From an uncultured Oscillibacter sp. (lineage in GTDB: Bacteria > Bacillota > Clostridia > Oscillospirales > Oscillospiraceae), in contig NZ_CANTJS010000007.1 of the NCBI RefSeq assembly GCF_947654275.1, positions 1-64,000 of the forward strand: a stretch of 64,000 nucleotides of DNA. Direction: 5' to 3'. Positions within the stretch are counted from its first letter, which is position 1. Every line of letters starts with the position of its first letter. The notes below the pieces were generated by a model. The model was not told where the DNA came from, ran no database searches, and saw nothing but the letters and a program-made list of their open reading frames with translations. Of the stretch, positions 17,121 to 26,800 are shown piece after piece. The translations under genes were made by a program, and so were the position numbers.

Positions 17121-19550
17121 TTACTGGGGCTTCACAATGAGGTTAATCAGGCGGTTCCTGACGAAGATGGTTTTCACCACCTTCATCCCCGCTGTGGCCT
17201 TCTGTACCTTGTCCACCGCCATGGCGGCGTCTGCCACGGCCTGTTCGGAGCTGTCCGTGGGCATGGTGACGGTGCCCTTCAGCTTTCCGTTCACCTGGAC
17301 GGCGAACTCCACGGAGGAGGCCACGGTCTTGCTCTCGTCGTAGACCGGCCAGTCACTCTGACAGCACATTTTTCCGCTTTCGGCGGCGAAGCCGAAGCGC
17401 TCCCAGAGCTCCTCGGTGATGTGGGGGGCGAAGGGGTTCAGCAGCTGAATCAGAATCTTCATGTCCCCCTTGGTGACGCCGTTGGCCGTCAGCTCATTGA
17501 CCGCCGTCATCATGGCGGCAATGGCCGTGTTCATTTTCAGGCTGTCAATATCCCCGGTGACCTTTTTGATGGTCCGGTGGAGAATGGCCTCGTTGGCGGG
17601 CGTCGGGTCAGTGGAGTCCCTGGCGTTCTCCGCCAGGTTCCACACCCGGTCCAGGAAGCGCTTGGAGCCCTTCACCGCCTCGGTGGACCAGATGGCCGCC
17701 TGCTCGAAGTCGCCCACGAACATGATATACAGCCGCATGGTGTCCGCGCCGTACTGGGCTACAATGTCATTGGGGTTCACCACGTTGCCCCGGGACTTGG
17801 ACATCTTCTCGCCGCCCTCGCCCAGAATCATGCCGTGGCTGGTCCGCTTGCCGTAGGGCTCCCTGGTGGGGACCACGCCGATGTCATAGAGGAACTTGTG
17901 CCAGAAGCGGGAATAGAGCAGGTGCAGGGTGGTGTGCTCCATGCCGCCGTTGTACCAGTCCACGGGAGACCAGTAGTTCAGAGCCTCCTTGCTGGCCAGG
18001 GCCTTGTCGTTGTGGGGGTCCATATAGCGGAGGAAATACCAGCTGGAGCCCGCCCACTGGGGCATGGTGTCCGTCTCCCGCTGGGCGGGGCCACCGCAGC
18101 AGGGGCAGGTGGTGTTTACCCAGTCGGTCATCTTTGCCAGGGGGCTCTCGCCGGTGTCGGTGACCTCATAGCTCTCCACCTCGGGGAGAAGCAGGGGCAG
18201 CTGGTCTTCCGGCAGGGGGACCCAGCCGCATTTCTCGCAGTGCACCAGGGGGATGGGCTCGCCCCAGTAGCGCTGGCGGCTGAACACCCAGTCCCGGAGC
18301 TTGAAGTTGGTCTTGGGCCGTCCGTAGCCCTCTTTGGTCACGTGCTCCTTCATGGCGGGAATGGCTTCCTTCACCGTCATCCCGTTGAGGAAGCCGGAGT
18401 TGACCATGATGCCGGTGTCGTCCTTCAGGACAAAGGCCTCCCTGGTGATGTCGCCGCCCTGGACCACCTCCACAATGGGCAGGCCGAAGGCCGTGGCGAA
18501 ATCCCAGTCCCGCTGGTCGTGGCCCGGCACGCCCATGACGATGCCGGTGCCGTAGCCCATGAGGACGTAGTCGGAGACGAAGAGGGGCACATGCCTGCCG
18601 TTGGCGGGGTTCACGGCCTCGATGCCCTGGAGGCGGACGCCGGTTTTCTCCTTGTTCAGCTCGCCCCGCTCGAAGTCGGATTTCCTCGCGGCCTCGGCCT
18701 GATAGGCGGATACCTCGTCCCAGTTCTGAATCTGGTCCTTCCACTGCTCCAGATAGGGGTGTTCCGGGGAGATGACCATGTAGGTCACGCCGAAGAGGGT
18801 GTCGCAGCGGGTGGTGTAAACCGTCAGCCTGTCGCCGTTGGTGGCGGTGAAATCCACCTCGGTGCCCTCGGACCGGCCAATCCAGTTCCGCTGCTGAATC
18901 TTCACCCGGTTGATGAAGTCCACATCCTCCAGGTCGTCAATCAGCCGGTCGGCGTATTTGGTGATGGCCAGCATCCACTGGGCTTTCTCCTTGCGGATGA
19001 CCTCGCCGCCGCAGCGCTCGCAGACGCCCTCCACAACCTCCTCGTTGGCCAGGACAATCTTGCAGCTGGTGCACCAGTTCACAGGCATGGACGCCTTATA
19101 GGCCAGGCCCTTTTTGAACATCTGGAGGAAAATCCACTGGGTCCATTTGTAGTAATCCGGGTCGGTGGTGTTTACCTCCCGGTCCCAGTCGAAGGAGTAG
19201 CCCAGCATATGGAGCTGCCTGCGGAAGTTCTCCACGTTGTCATGGGTCACTTTCGCGGGGTGAATTTTGTGCTGGACGGCATAGTTCTCCGTGGGCAGGC
19301 CGAAGGCGTCATAGCCGATGGGGAAGAGGACGTTATAGCCCTGCATCCGCTTCTTCCGGCAGATGATGTCCATGGCGGTGAAGGGCCGGGCGTGCCCCAC
19401 GTGGAGCCCCTGGCCGGAGGGGTAGGGGAATTCAATCAGGCCGAAAAACTTCTCCCGGGTCGTGTCGCCGTTGACGGCAGTGAAGGGCTTTTCCTCCAGC
19501 CATCTGGCCTGCCATTTCTTCTCAATGGCGGTAAAATCGTATTTCATCAT
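17121..19550 (-). CDS. leuS: Leucine--tRNA ligase
   Basis: An 809-residue class I synthetase that charges tRNA-Leu, with CP1 editing. The HIGH-type motif is [17 protein letters not shown] and the KMSKS motif is [11 protein letters not shown] (about residue 580). Zinc-knuckle-like [22 protein letters not shown] and CPCCGG are also present. Length suits a bacterial LeuRS. The gene follows the DUF2500-like gene by 53 bp and the pair lies behind a Leu T-box, so uncharged tRNA-Leu should raise its expression. Confidence 0.97.
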   Translation of the reverse strand: MMKYDFTAIEKKWQARWLEEKPFTAVNGDTTREKFFGLIEFPYPSGQGLHVGHARPFTAMDIICRKKRMQGYNVLFPIGYDAFGLPTENYAVQHKIHPAKVTHDNVENFRRQLHMLGYSFDWDREVNTTDPDYYKWTQWIFLQMFKKGLAYKASMPVNWCTSCKIVLANEEVVEGVCERCGGEVIRKEKAQWMLAITKYADRLIDDLEDVDFINRVKIQQRNWIGRSEGTEVDFTATNGDRLTVYTTRCDTLFGVTYMVISPEHPYLEQWKDQIQNWDEVSAYQAEAARKSDFERGELNKEKTGVRLQGIEAVNPANGRHVPLFVSDYVLMGYGTGIVMGVPGHDQRDWDFATAFGLPIVEVVQGGDITREAFVLKDDTGIMVNSGFLNGMTVKEAIPAMKEHVTKEGYGRPKTNFKLRDWVFSRQRYWGEPIPLVHCEKCGWVPLPEDQLPLLLPEVESYEVTDTGESPLAKMTDWVNTTCPCCGGPAQRETDTMPQWAGSSWYFLRYMDPHNDKALASKEALNYWSPVDWYNGGMEHTTLHLLYSRFWHKFLYDIGVVPTREPYGKRTSHGMILGEGGEKMSKSRGNVVNPNDIVAQYGADTMRLYIMFVGDFEQAAIWSTEAVKGSKRFLDRVWNLAENARDSTDPTPANEAILHRTIKKVTGDIDSLKMNTAIAAMMTAVNELTANGVTKGDMKILIQLLNPFAPHITEELWERFGFAAESGKMCCQSDWPVYDESKTVASSVEFAVQVNGKLKGTVTMPTDSSEQAVADAAMAVDKVQKATAGMKVVKTIFVRNRLINLIVKPQ

Positions 19551-19603
19551 GCGTTTCTCCTTTATTTCACTGAAAACTTTTCAGATGCTTGCCGTTTGGG
19601 CCC

Positions 19604-20146
19604 TCAGGGCCCGCTGACGCCTTCCCCGTCTCTCAGAAAGGAGACATATCTCCGTTCGGGAAGGGGCGCTTCCGGCTGAAAGGTCAGCCGGCCCCGGTCC
19701 CCCTCCGACAGGCGGCGGTATTCCTGTTCGCTGACGCTCAGCCAGACTTCCGTTCCGTCCGCCAGACGGAAGCCGATGTGATGAGAGAGCTCCGGGCGGC
19801 TCCTGGGCCGCTGCCTGGTCTTGGTCCGCCTGCCGGTGACGGCGGCGGGGACGGTCTGCGGGGGAGACGGTTGTTTCCGGGCTTTTTGCCAGGATTTTGG
19901 CGCGGGGATTTCCTGCCCCTTGGATTGCAGGTATAAACGCTGAATCCACCGCTGAAGGCCATAGACGATGCCCAGCACGGCAACATTCAGAAACAGCTCA
20001 AAGAAAAACCTGCCAAACTCAGACCCGGTGAAAAACCGCATCAGCCACTGGGGAAGATAGGGGATGCACTCCCAGACGAGCAGTATGGCCACCTGCCAGG
20101 TCAGCAGCATAATGCCGATCCAAAAGACATGCTTGAGGAATTTCAA
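19604..20146 (-). CDS. DUF2500-like membrane protein
   Basis: A 180-residue protein with two predicted N-terminal membrane segments (about 6-26 and 45-65) and a basic linker. The small C-terminal beta domain has GFRLADGTEVWLSVSEQEYRRLSEGDRGRLTFQ...RRYVSF, a pattern I associate with DUF2500. The start is a TTG (20146) preceded by GGGAGGGGGATC, a strong site that decides it. It lies between the Leu T-box and leuS and so is probably co-regulated. Function is unknown. Confidence 0.78.
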   Translation of the reverse strand: MKFLKHVFWIGIMLLTWQVAILLVWECIPYLPQWLMRFFTGSEFGRFFFELFLNVAVLGIVYGLQRWIQRLYLQSKGQEIPAPKSWQKARKQPSPPQTVPAAVTGRRTKTRQRPRSRPELSHHIGFRLADGTEVWLSVSEQEYRRLSEGDRGRLTFQPEAPLPERRYVSFLRDGEGVSGP

Positions 20147-20163
20147 AGCGGATCCCCCTCCCT

Positions 20164-20187
20164 AGAGTCTGTTTTAAAACAGACTCT
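20164..20187. repeat. Perfect palindrome resembling joined MITE ends
   Basis: AGAGTCTGTTTTAAAACAGACTCT is a 24-bp perfect palindrome. Each half resembles the terminal inverted repeat GAGCCTGTTTAAAATCC of the MITE-like element at 30946 and 47164. It looks like two ends joined with no interior. It sits between the T-box terminator and the DUF2500-like gene. Confidence 0.5.
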
Positions 20188-20189
20188 TA

Positions 20190-20450
20190 GACAGCCGGAA
20201 AGAAAACACCCCCGGCCAAACCGGCCAGGGGCGTCAATCAAAAACGCGGTACCACCCTGTTCAGCCGCCGGGGAAACGGTGGCGGCCCTCATGGCCCGGT
20301 AACGGGGGCAGGCCGTTCCGCCCTACTGCCGGTTCAGGCGGGAGACTCCGGGACCAGTCATCCACGGACTTCCCCCGCCGGCTCGCAGCGTCCGCCGGCT
20401 CTCTGAGGGCGGGAAGGCCCGTCTTTTTTCCCTTCATCGTCTTTCAACAG
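20190..20450 (-). promoter_or_regulatory. T-box leader, leucine-type, upstream of leuS
   Basis: Read on the minus strand, the leader has a distal stem-I arm (AGAGAGCCGGC...GCTGCGAGCCGGC) and a specifier region GATGACTGGTCCCGGAG. Then comes the antiterminator box GGTGGTACCGCG (20256-20245) and a terminator CCCCTGGCC...GGCCGGGG with TGTTTTCTTT (about 20231-20192). The proposed specifier is CUG, a Leu codon (20357-20355); the leuC leader has the same ACTGG context. Uncharged tRNA-Leu would favour readthrough into the DUF2500-like gene and leuS. Confidence 0.92.
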
Positions 20451-20455
20451 GCCCT

Positions 20456-20484
20456 ATTGTACGGGGAAGGGGGCCGTTTGTCAA
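20456..20484 (-). promoter_or_regulatory. Promoter of the leuS T-box transcript
   Basis: TTGACA (20484-20479), a 17-bp spacer and TACAAT (20461-20456) on the minus strand form a near-consensus promoter immediately upstream of the T-box leader. Confidence 0.85.
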
Positions 20485-20544
20485 GGGTAAACAGGGAGAT
20501 TCTTTGCTGTTTTTCGGAATTTCCGGGTCCTCCGAAGGGGAATT

Positions 20545-21294
20545 TCAGAAAACGCACCGGGCCGTGAAGCAGGAGCCCCGGGGTCCCAGGCCCTCCATCT
20601 GGTAGACGTCCGGACCCTCCCGGACGCCCTCCAGCCGCAGCTCCTCCCCCAGACCGGCCTCCCGGCTGTAGTTGATGTAAAACTCCCTGGGGACCCGCAC
20701 CTGCAAGTCCTCCGGCAGGGCGTCCCACACATAGTCGCCGTAGTTGCCGCTGAACAGGTGGCCGTTTCCGTCCAGGTCCGACCAGCGGACCGTCCGGGAG
20801 CCCCGGTCCTCCCGGCCCTCCCTGGGCAGGGTGATTTTCCGGGGCTCCGGGCAGTCGATCTCCCGGGGGCAGACGGTGATGGCCTTGGCGGTGAAGGCGC
20901 TGGGGCGCAGAATCTTCCGGGTGACGGGGTCCACCAGAATCCAGTCGGTTTTCGAGGAGACCCGGAGGGCTCCCGTCCGGTCCCGCATCTCGTAGACCCG
21001 CTGCATGTGGGCCCCTCTGGCCCCGTTTTCCCATGTGGTGATGTCCAGCACGTCCCCGGCGTGAGGGCAGTCGTGAATCCGAAGGACCGCCCGGGAGATC
21101 AGGAAGACCTCCCGGTTGGCCCAGAGCACATCGTGAGTCAGGCCTCTGGCGTCGTAGTCATAGCCGGCGAAGGCCCCCAGCTTGCTCAGCAGGGCCGACA
21201 CCCGGGCCCGCTGTTCCCGGTCACAGTCCCAGAATACCAGTTCCTCCTGGCGGGAATAGCTGTTTTCCGTCAATGTCTGTCTGAATGCTTCCAT
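20545..21294 (-). CDS. Acyl-ACP thioesterase
   Basis: A 249-residue double-hotdog thioesterase that releases fatty acids from acyl carrier protein. Recognisable blocks are SRQEELVFWDCD, the first-hotdog AFAGYDYDARGLTHD, and the second-hotdog RWSDLDGNGHLFSGNYGDYVWDALP with its DxNxH-type active-site stretch. I start at 21294 (GGAGGATACTATG), dropping 30 upstream residues of the ORF track. It is a single-gene unit with its own promoter. Such enzymes are common in gut Clostridia; chain-length preference cannot be told. Confidence 0.88.
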   Translation of the reverse strand: MEAFRQTLTENSYSRQEELVFWDCDREQRARVSALLSKLGAFAGYDYDARGLTHDVLWANREVFLISRAVLRIHDCPHAGDVLDITTWENGARGAHMQRVYEMRDRTGALRVSSKTDWILVDPVTRKILRPSAFTAKAITVCPREIDCPEPRKITLPREGREDRGSRTVRWSDLDGNGHLFSGNYGDYVWDALPEDLQVRVPREFYINYSREAGLGEELRLEGVREGPDVYQMEGLGPRGSCFTARCVF

Positions 21295-21328
21295 AGTATC
21301 CTCCGGCAAAAAATGTTTTCCGGAGGAC

Positions 21329-21357
21329 AGTATAGCACCATTCGCCCCTTTTCTCAA
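21329..21357 (-). promoter_or_regulatory. Promoter of the thioesterase gene
   Basis: TTGAGA, a 17-bp spacer and TATACT on the minus strand lie 35-60 bp before the start codon. Confidence 0.7.
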
Positions 21358-21371
21358 GAGAGCATTTGTCA

Positions 21372-21404
21372 AGGGGGATTTCACCCAAAAGGTGAAATCC
21401 CCCT
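21372..21404. terminator. Strong hairpin between the thioesterase and DUF4303 genes
   Basis: AGGGGGATTTCACC-CAAAA-GGTGAAATCCCCCT forms a perfect 14-bp stem without a T-tract. It lies downstream of the DUF4303 gene and upstream of the thioesterase promoter, so it may end the former. Confidence 0.55.
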
Positions 21405-21466
21405 ACAGGCCGGAAGTTATTCTCAGGAGCACTTCAGTTCTTTCGTATGTTCTCTCGTCAATCTGC

Positions 21467-22081
21467 TTATCCGTTGAAAAAACTTGCCCAAGTCTGAAAT
21501 TGCTCATACTGTTCCGGGGTGTTGAGACGCCGGGCGGAATCGTCCTCAATGTCCGGTGTCCGGTCGTCATCGGACATCGAGATGAAGCAGAGGGTCTCCG
21601 GGGCGAAGACGCCCTCCGCCTGTAGCGTTTCGAAGACCAATGCCACCGTCTCCAGAAACTGCTCCTGGAACTGCTCATGAACCTCGTCATAGGCATCGTC
21701 GTCCGTATCGGAGAGGGTCGCCTCTTGGTCGTAGAGTTGCCGGCTGACCTGATTGAGTTCACTGTTGGTCCCATCGGAGTAGCCCCACTCGTCGGGAATA
21801 TAGCGGTTCAGACTGAAAGAGCCGTCCGCCACATGGCTCACCAGTTCCTCGGACCAGTACTTCCGTAACTCCGCCAGACGCTCCGGTGTCCGGTCCGTCT
21901 CGTCCCGCCTTGCCAAGGCCTCCTCGGTGTTCACTGCCAGGAAAAGGGTAATACAATCGCTGTCGGTGACCAAGGCCGCACTGTAGATATGCTCCTTCCC
22001 AATTTCCAAGCGAATCTTCTCCATTGTATGCCGTACCGCTTTCTCAATGGCGGGCTGTAGGTCTAAGAAAAATTGTTCCAC
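21467..22081 (-). CDS. DUF4303-type protein
   Basis: A 204-residue acidic soluble protein. The layout (MEQFFLDLQPAIEKAVRHTMEKIRLE..., DSDCITLFLAVNTEEAL, RYIPDEWGYSDGTN, and a C-terminal ETLCFISMSDDD) resembles DUF4303, a family often found near polymorphic-toxin immunity genes. No toxin gene is visible here. Its codon use is less GC-biased than its neighbours and it borders a possible mobile-element remnant, so it may have been acquired. Its function is unknown. Confidence 0.72.
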   Translation of the reverse strand: MEQFFLDLQPAIEKAVRHTMEKIRLEIGKEHIYSAALVTDSDCITLFLAVNTEEALARRDETDRTPERLAELRKYWSEELVSHVADGSFSLNRYIPDEWGYSDGTNSELNQVSRQLYDQEATLSDTDDDAYDEVHEQFQEQFLETVALVFETLQAEGVFAPETLCFISMSDDDRTPDIEDDSARRLNTPEQYEQFQTWASFFNG

Positions 22082-22120
22082 CTCTGATTATCCTCCTTTT
22101 TTGCGAATTGATATGAGCAA

Positions 22121-22149
22121 AGTATAGCACAAAGCCAACTGGCATTCAA
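22121..22149 (-). promoter_or_regulatory. Promoter of the DUF4303 gene
   Basis: TTGAAT, a 17-bp spacer and TATACT on the minus strand lie 40-65 bp before the start; an AAGGAGGATAAT site follows. Confidence 0.7.
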
Positions 22150-22439
22150 CTTCTGTTACAGGGTCTTCACCTACTTTTGCAAGCAATGCCCTGGTATATA
22201 CCGAGGCCCGCTTGTTGGTGGCTGAAGGCCCCTAAGCCCCCGGTGATCGGCGCAGCTGCGTCCGATGCACAAGCCGCCGTTGGCGTCTGCTGTATATACC
22301 AGCAGGGGAGGACTGGCAGCGGAGCCACCCCCGCCCCCGGAGGGCGCACGATGGCCGCAGGCCATACCACCACCAGCTTGCGGGTGGTGAGTAAGTGCGC
22401 TCTTCGCAGAGGGCCGGCAAAGAGAACGGAGCGCCCAGG
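22150..22439. other. Gap with possible mobile-element remnant
   Basis: No gene can be supported. The text is unlike the neighbouring genes and the minus-strand frames carry unbiased Pro/Cys/Trp-rich translations. It reads like non-coding or decayed accessory DNA. I see no transposase, integrase or att repeat to prove it. Confidence 0.35.
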
Positions 22440-22586
22440 TCATTCCCAGACGCTCCCGCTTCGGTTCCCTCCTGCTGGTCGATCACCGCCTTTCCAGCCT
22501 GTGTCATTCTGCCACAAATGAGCCGCCAGCCATGTAATGTATTCGGTGGTGAAACCACCCTTTACACAATACATCTCAATAGGCAT
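22440..22586 (-). CDS. Doubtful 48-residue ORF
   Basis: The ORF reads MPIEMYCVKGGFTTEYITWLAAHLWQNDTGWKGGDRP and ends in SVWE. It has plausible protein-like composition over its first 35 residues and a weak AGGA upstream. It may be the start of a longer gene lost to decay. It is too short for the ORF track and I do not recognise it. It starts just downstream of the SLH gene. Confidence 0.3.
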   Translation of the reverse strand: MPIEMYCVKGGFTTEYITWLAAHLWQNDTGWKGGDRPAGGNRSGSVWE

Positions 22587-22608
22587 TGCCGGTCCTGCTG
22601 TCCGGTTC

Positions 22609-23889
22609 TTACAGGACGTTTTCCATCAGCCGGGTGAGGATGACTGCCGCCTGGGCCCGGGTGGCGCTGCCGCCGGGGGAGAGGGTGGCGGCGCTGGTGC
22701 CGTTGACCAGACCCTGGGCGTTGGCCCACTGGAGAGGCTCCACGGCATAGGAGGCAATCTGTCCCGCGTCGGTGAAGGCGGAGAGGTCCGCCCGGTCTGA
22801 CACGTCCCCGCCCTTATAGCGGACATAGCGGAAGAGGAAGGCGGCCAGCTGCTCCCGTGTAATCCGGTTTCCGGGGCGGAAGGTGTTGTCGTCATAGCCG
22901 TTGACTATGCCGTTCTGTACAGCCCAGGCCACGGCGGAGGCGTAATAAGCGCCGGGGGCCACGTCGGAGAAGCCGGAGGAACCGGCGGCGGGAGAGCCCT
23001 CCAGCCGGTAGAGAATGGCCACGATCATGCCACGGTTGGTGGCTGCGTTGGGGGTGAAGGCGGTGGCGGAGGTGCCGTTCATCAGGCCCATCTCATAGAC
23101 GCGGCGCACCGCGTCATAGCACCAGGCCCCCGGCTCGATGTCCAGGAAGGGCAGGCTGCCGTCGCCGGGGGCGAACACGGCCTTGACCTCCACGTCCCGT
23201 CCCGGCATGGTGAAGGTATAGCTGCGGGCTGCGGCGGAGACGGTCCGGATGCTCCGGCCCTGACTGTCGGTAACGGTGAGACTGTCCAGGACATAGCCGC
23301 TGTCCGGCACAGGGGTGATGGTGACGGTGGCGCCCTCCGCCGCCGAGGAGGGGCGGACGGAGAGGCTGCCGTGCTCGGTTTCCGCCGTCCGGACCCGCCA
23401 GAGGGGCCTGCTGCCGGAGGAGGAACCGCCGCCGGAGCCGCTGTCCTCCCGGAGCTGCACCCGGATGCTCCCCCCCTCCAGAGGACGGAGAGAGCGGTCC
23501 AGCAGCACCAGAGAGGCACGGGCCGGCAGGGTGCAGCTTCCGCCGGGGTACAGGGTTCCCAGAGAGAGGGAGCGGCCCTCCATCAGGCTGTCCCCCTCCG
23601 CCGTCAGGCAGATGGTGACGGAGGTCTGGCCCTGACCGGCATTCACCAGGCAGTCCGGGCTGTAGACGTCCCGGGAGGCGGGGGTGAAGGAGGCGTCGGG
23701 GCATTCTCCCTCCAGGGTCAGCTCCGCCTGAAGGGCGGAAAGCTTATCTTCCAGCCCCTTCAGGGTCAGGACGATGCCGTCGCCCTCCTGACGCCAGGTG
23801 AGAACCGGGTCCTGCCCCGCCGCCAGGGCGGGGGTCCAGAGCAGGCACAGGGCCAGAAGGCCCGCCAGAAATCTATGAATGTTCCGCAT
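22609..23889 (-). CDS. SLH-domain surface protein with cohesin-like N-terminal region
   Basis: A 426-residue exported protein. A signal peptide (MRNIHRFLAGLLALCLLWTPALAA) is followed by a roughly 125-residue beta-rich domain (LQAELTLEGECPDASFTP...SLSLGTLYPGG...) whose pattern recalls cohesins, then a Ser/Gly linker. Next is an InlB-type repeat (HGSLSVRPSSAAEGATVTITPVPDSGYVLDSLTV...MPGRDVEVKAVF). Three SLH domains fill residues 243-426 (FSDVAPGAYYASAVAWAVQNGIVNGYDDNTFRPG is the middle one). SLH domains bind secondary wall polymers, so it is displayed on the cell wall. It starts 4 bp after the M60 gene with a GGAGGG site inside that gene. Confidence 0.9.
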   Translation of the reverse strand: MRNIHRFLAGLLALCLLWTPALAAGQDPVLTWRQEGDGIVLTLKGLEDKLSALQAELTLEGECPDASFTPASRDVYSPDCLVNAGQGQTSVTICLTAEGDSLMEGRSLSLGTLYPGGSCTLPARASLVLLDRSLRPLEGGSIRVQLREDSGSGGGSSSGSRPLWRVRTAETEHGSLSVRPSSAAEGATVTITPVPDSGYVLDSLTVTDSQGRSIRTVSAAARSYTFTMPGRDVEVKAVFAPGDGSLPFLDIEPGAWCYDAVRRVYEMGLMNGTSATAFTPNAATNRGMIVAILYRLEGSPAAGSSGFSDVAPGAYYASAVAWAVQNGIVNGYDDNTFRPGNRITREQLAAFLFRYVRYKGGDVSDRADLSAFTDAGQIASYAVEPLQWANAQGLVNGTSAATLSPGGSATRAQAAVILTRLMENVL

Positions 23890-23893
23890 GGTC

Positions 23894-26800
23894 TCAGCCC
23901 TCCTTTAACTCAAAGACAGGCAGATCGCTGCCGCCGGGGCTGTCGATCCACAGGGTTTCCGCCGTGACCCGCTGGCTCTCCGGAGCCGTGGGCAGGTCCG
24001 TCCGGGACAGCACCGCCCGCATCCGGCTGGGCAGAAGGCGCTCCGCGGCGCAGCCGCTGACCTCGCCCTGAAGCTCCGCTTCCCGTTGGACGTTGGGGAC
24101 GAAGAGGAAGAGTCCGTCGCTGATGTCGCTGACCGCGCCGTCCTCCGGAATCTCGGCCAGAAGCAGAGCCTTGCCGTCCAGGGGCCGGACTTCCTCCGTG
24201 GTGGTGAATTCGCCGTTCGCGTCCACTGTGGTCTTGACGAACTGGCCTTCAATCCGGACGATCTGGTACAGGGGATTGCCCCGGTAGGTTCCGGCGATGA
24301 CCAGGGTTCCGGCGGGGAGCTCCTGGTTCGCGCCCTCGCCGTAGCGGTAGGGCTGGGCCAGGATGCCCGCCGTGCAGCCCTCCAGGAAGGCCACGTCATC
24401 CCCCGCGTAGCTGACCAGCTGGATGTCCGCGTCGGGAATTTCTTCCGGGTCCGCCGGGATGCCGGTGATGACGACGGTTTTGGCGTCATAGGTCCAGATG
24501 CGGGTGTCCGTCTCCGGCGCGCCGGGCTTCTGGAAATAGGTGAGATAGCTGTCCGTGTCGTCCTCCGCCTGATTGCCCTGGCTGAAATCTCCCTGGCGGG
24601 CGGAGACGGTATTCCCGGCTCCGTCGGTGATGGAGACGCTGAACGCGCCGTCGGCGGGGAACCGGGTGAGCTTCAGGCCGGAGACGGGGGTCTCCTCCTT
24701 CAGCGTCAGGGTGACGGTATCGCCGTCCCGGGTCAGCTCGTAGGCGTCGGGGTCCACGGTCTTGTCATAGGCGATTCGGAGCTCGGGCGCCTCGTCCTCG
24801 GCAAAGCAGCTGCCCAGGGTGTCGTAGGCCCGGACGGCGTAGGTATAGGTGCGGTGGTTGGCGGAGCCGATGATGTCGGTAAAGGTCCCGGCCACGGTGA
24901 AGGCGATGGGCTCATTGTTGCGCAGAATCTCATAGCCCTGGACCTGGTCCGGCGCGGCGGTGGAGGAGATTGTCAGAAGGACTTCCCTGTCTCCCTGCTT
25001 TTCCGCCGTCAGGGACACCGTGCCGGAGGCGGGCGTCTTTCCCGCCAGGCGGTCCCGGCGGCTCTGGTCGCTGAGGTACCAGACCGCCCGCTCCTCCTCC
25101 GGATAGGCGGCAAGGGCGTTCCGGGTCTCCTCGCTGAGGCTGACGCCCCAGCGCTGGAAGAATTCCGTCAGATTCCGCCCGGCGGTTCTGGAGGCCGTCA
25201 GGGCCAGCCGGTCGCCGTAGCTGCCGCTGCCGGCAGAGGTCTTCCAGTCCTTGAAGAAGCGGCTGTAAAAGTCCATGTTTCCGCCGTCATAGGCCAGATG
25301 GAGCTGCCAGTAAAGGCCCAGCTGGGTGAACACGTTGCTGGACTCCCCGGGGAGACCCGCCGCCGTCTTGGAGAAAACGGAGGGCCAGCGGTTTTCCTTT
25401 TCCAGCCGGGAGGGGAGGATGTTTTTCCCGCCGTCGGCGGTCTGGACCATGAGGGAGTAGAGGTTGTTGGTGATTTCCGCCTGTCCCAGCTTATCCATGT
25501 TGTGGCCGATTTCGTGGGCGATGCCCCAGCCGAAGAGCCGGTTGATCTGCGCGCCGGGCTCCAGGCTGCTGAGGGGCTTGCCGCAGACCATGCCGCTGCA
25601 GGAGCCGTAGCCGATGCCGATGTGGCTGCCCGCCGCGTACATGAAGGCCCCGGCGAACATCTGCATGCAGCGGATGTTCTGGCGGGAGGTCATGCCGCCG
25701 GCCCCGGTCTCGTCAATGCCCTGGGTGGTTTCGCAGATGCGCATGACGTCCTCCCAGGCCAGCACATTGTCATAGAGGGTTTCCACAGCCTCCGCCCGGT
25801 TGGGGCCCAGGGCGCTCTGCACCGCCGCCGCCGGCAGGGACAGCAGCACGGAGGGCAGGGACAGCTCCGTGACGTTGAGGCAGTGGGTGTCCCGGTTGGC
25901 GCTGGTGATGCCCTGGGCGGCGCAATAGTCGGTCAGGGCGTCCACATAGAGGCCGATTTCCGTCCGCCGGTCGTTTTCGCTCATGTCAAACCAGCCGTCC
26001 AGAGCCAGCAGGGGAATCTCCACCGTCCGGCGGATGTGGAGCTGGATGTCCTGAGGGGCGCTGCCGCCGTAGGTGACGTACAGACTGCCGCCTCTGGGCG
26101 TGTTCTGGCTGCCGATCTGGGGAACGGTCAGCACATTCCGGCCGTTTCTCAGGGTCCCCATGGAGGCCCGCCAGGTGGAGGCCTCGGCGTTGAACTGGGT
26201 GGCGTACACCGTCACCGTCTCCCCGGCGGGGATGCCGGCGGCGTAAATCGTGATGTCCTCCCCGGCCTTGGCGGCGGCTCCCAGGGGCTGGAGGTCGCTG
26301 GCGCTCTGTCCGAACTGCTGGCCGTCGGCGCCGCCGCTGCGGCTCCGGAGACCCCGGAGCACTCTGCCGGGACCCTTGCCCTGAAGCAGGTCTTCCGCCA
26401 GATCCAGCTCGTCGGCCAGAATCTCCGGGTTGAGATAGTAGTTCCCCTCGTCGCTGTTCAGGCGGGCCCGCAGGGCGTCGATGTCCGCCTGGGAAACGCC
26501 GGGGCGCAGGGTGGTGCGGAGCTCGTCGGAGAAGAGGTCCGCGATGTTGTCCGGCAGGCACCGGGCGGGGTCGTATTCCAGGAACATCAGCTCAGAGAGG
26601 CTCACCGCCGAGTAGCCCGCCTGCTCGATGGTGACAGCCGCCCGGACCACGTCCGTCACCGGCTCAACAGGCAGCACGGCGAAGCGGGTGGAGGCGGGAT
26701 TGTTCCGCACCGGCAGCCAGGTCTCCGCGTCGGAGGCGCTGCCGCCCTCCAGCGGGTTCGGGGCCAGCAGGGTGCCGGGGCCGTTCAGGTCGTCGCCCTC

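Noticed and set aside
16956-19679. A 907-codon frame antisense to leuS
   Set aside because: Shadow of the synthetase gene; it has no RBS or recognisable domain.
22171-22443. Minus-strand 90-codon and 68-codon frames
   Set aside because: No ribosome site or motif; I treat the area as possible remnant DNA rather than a gene.
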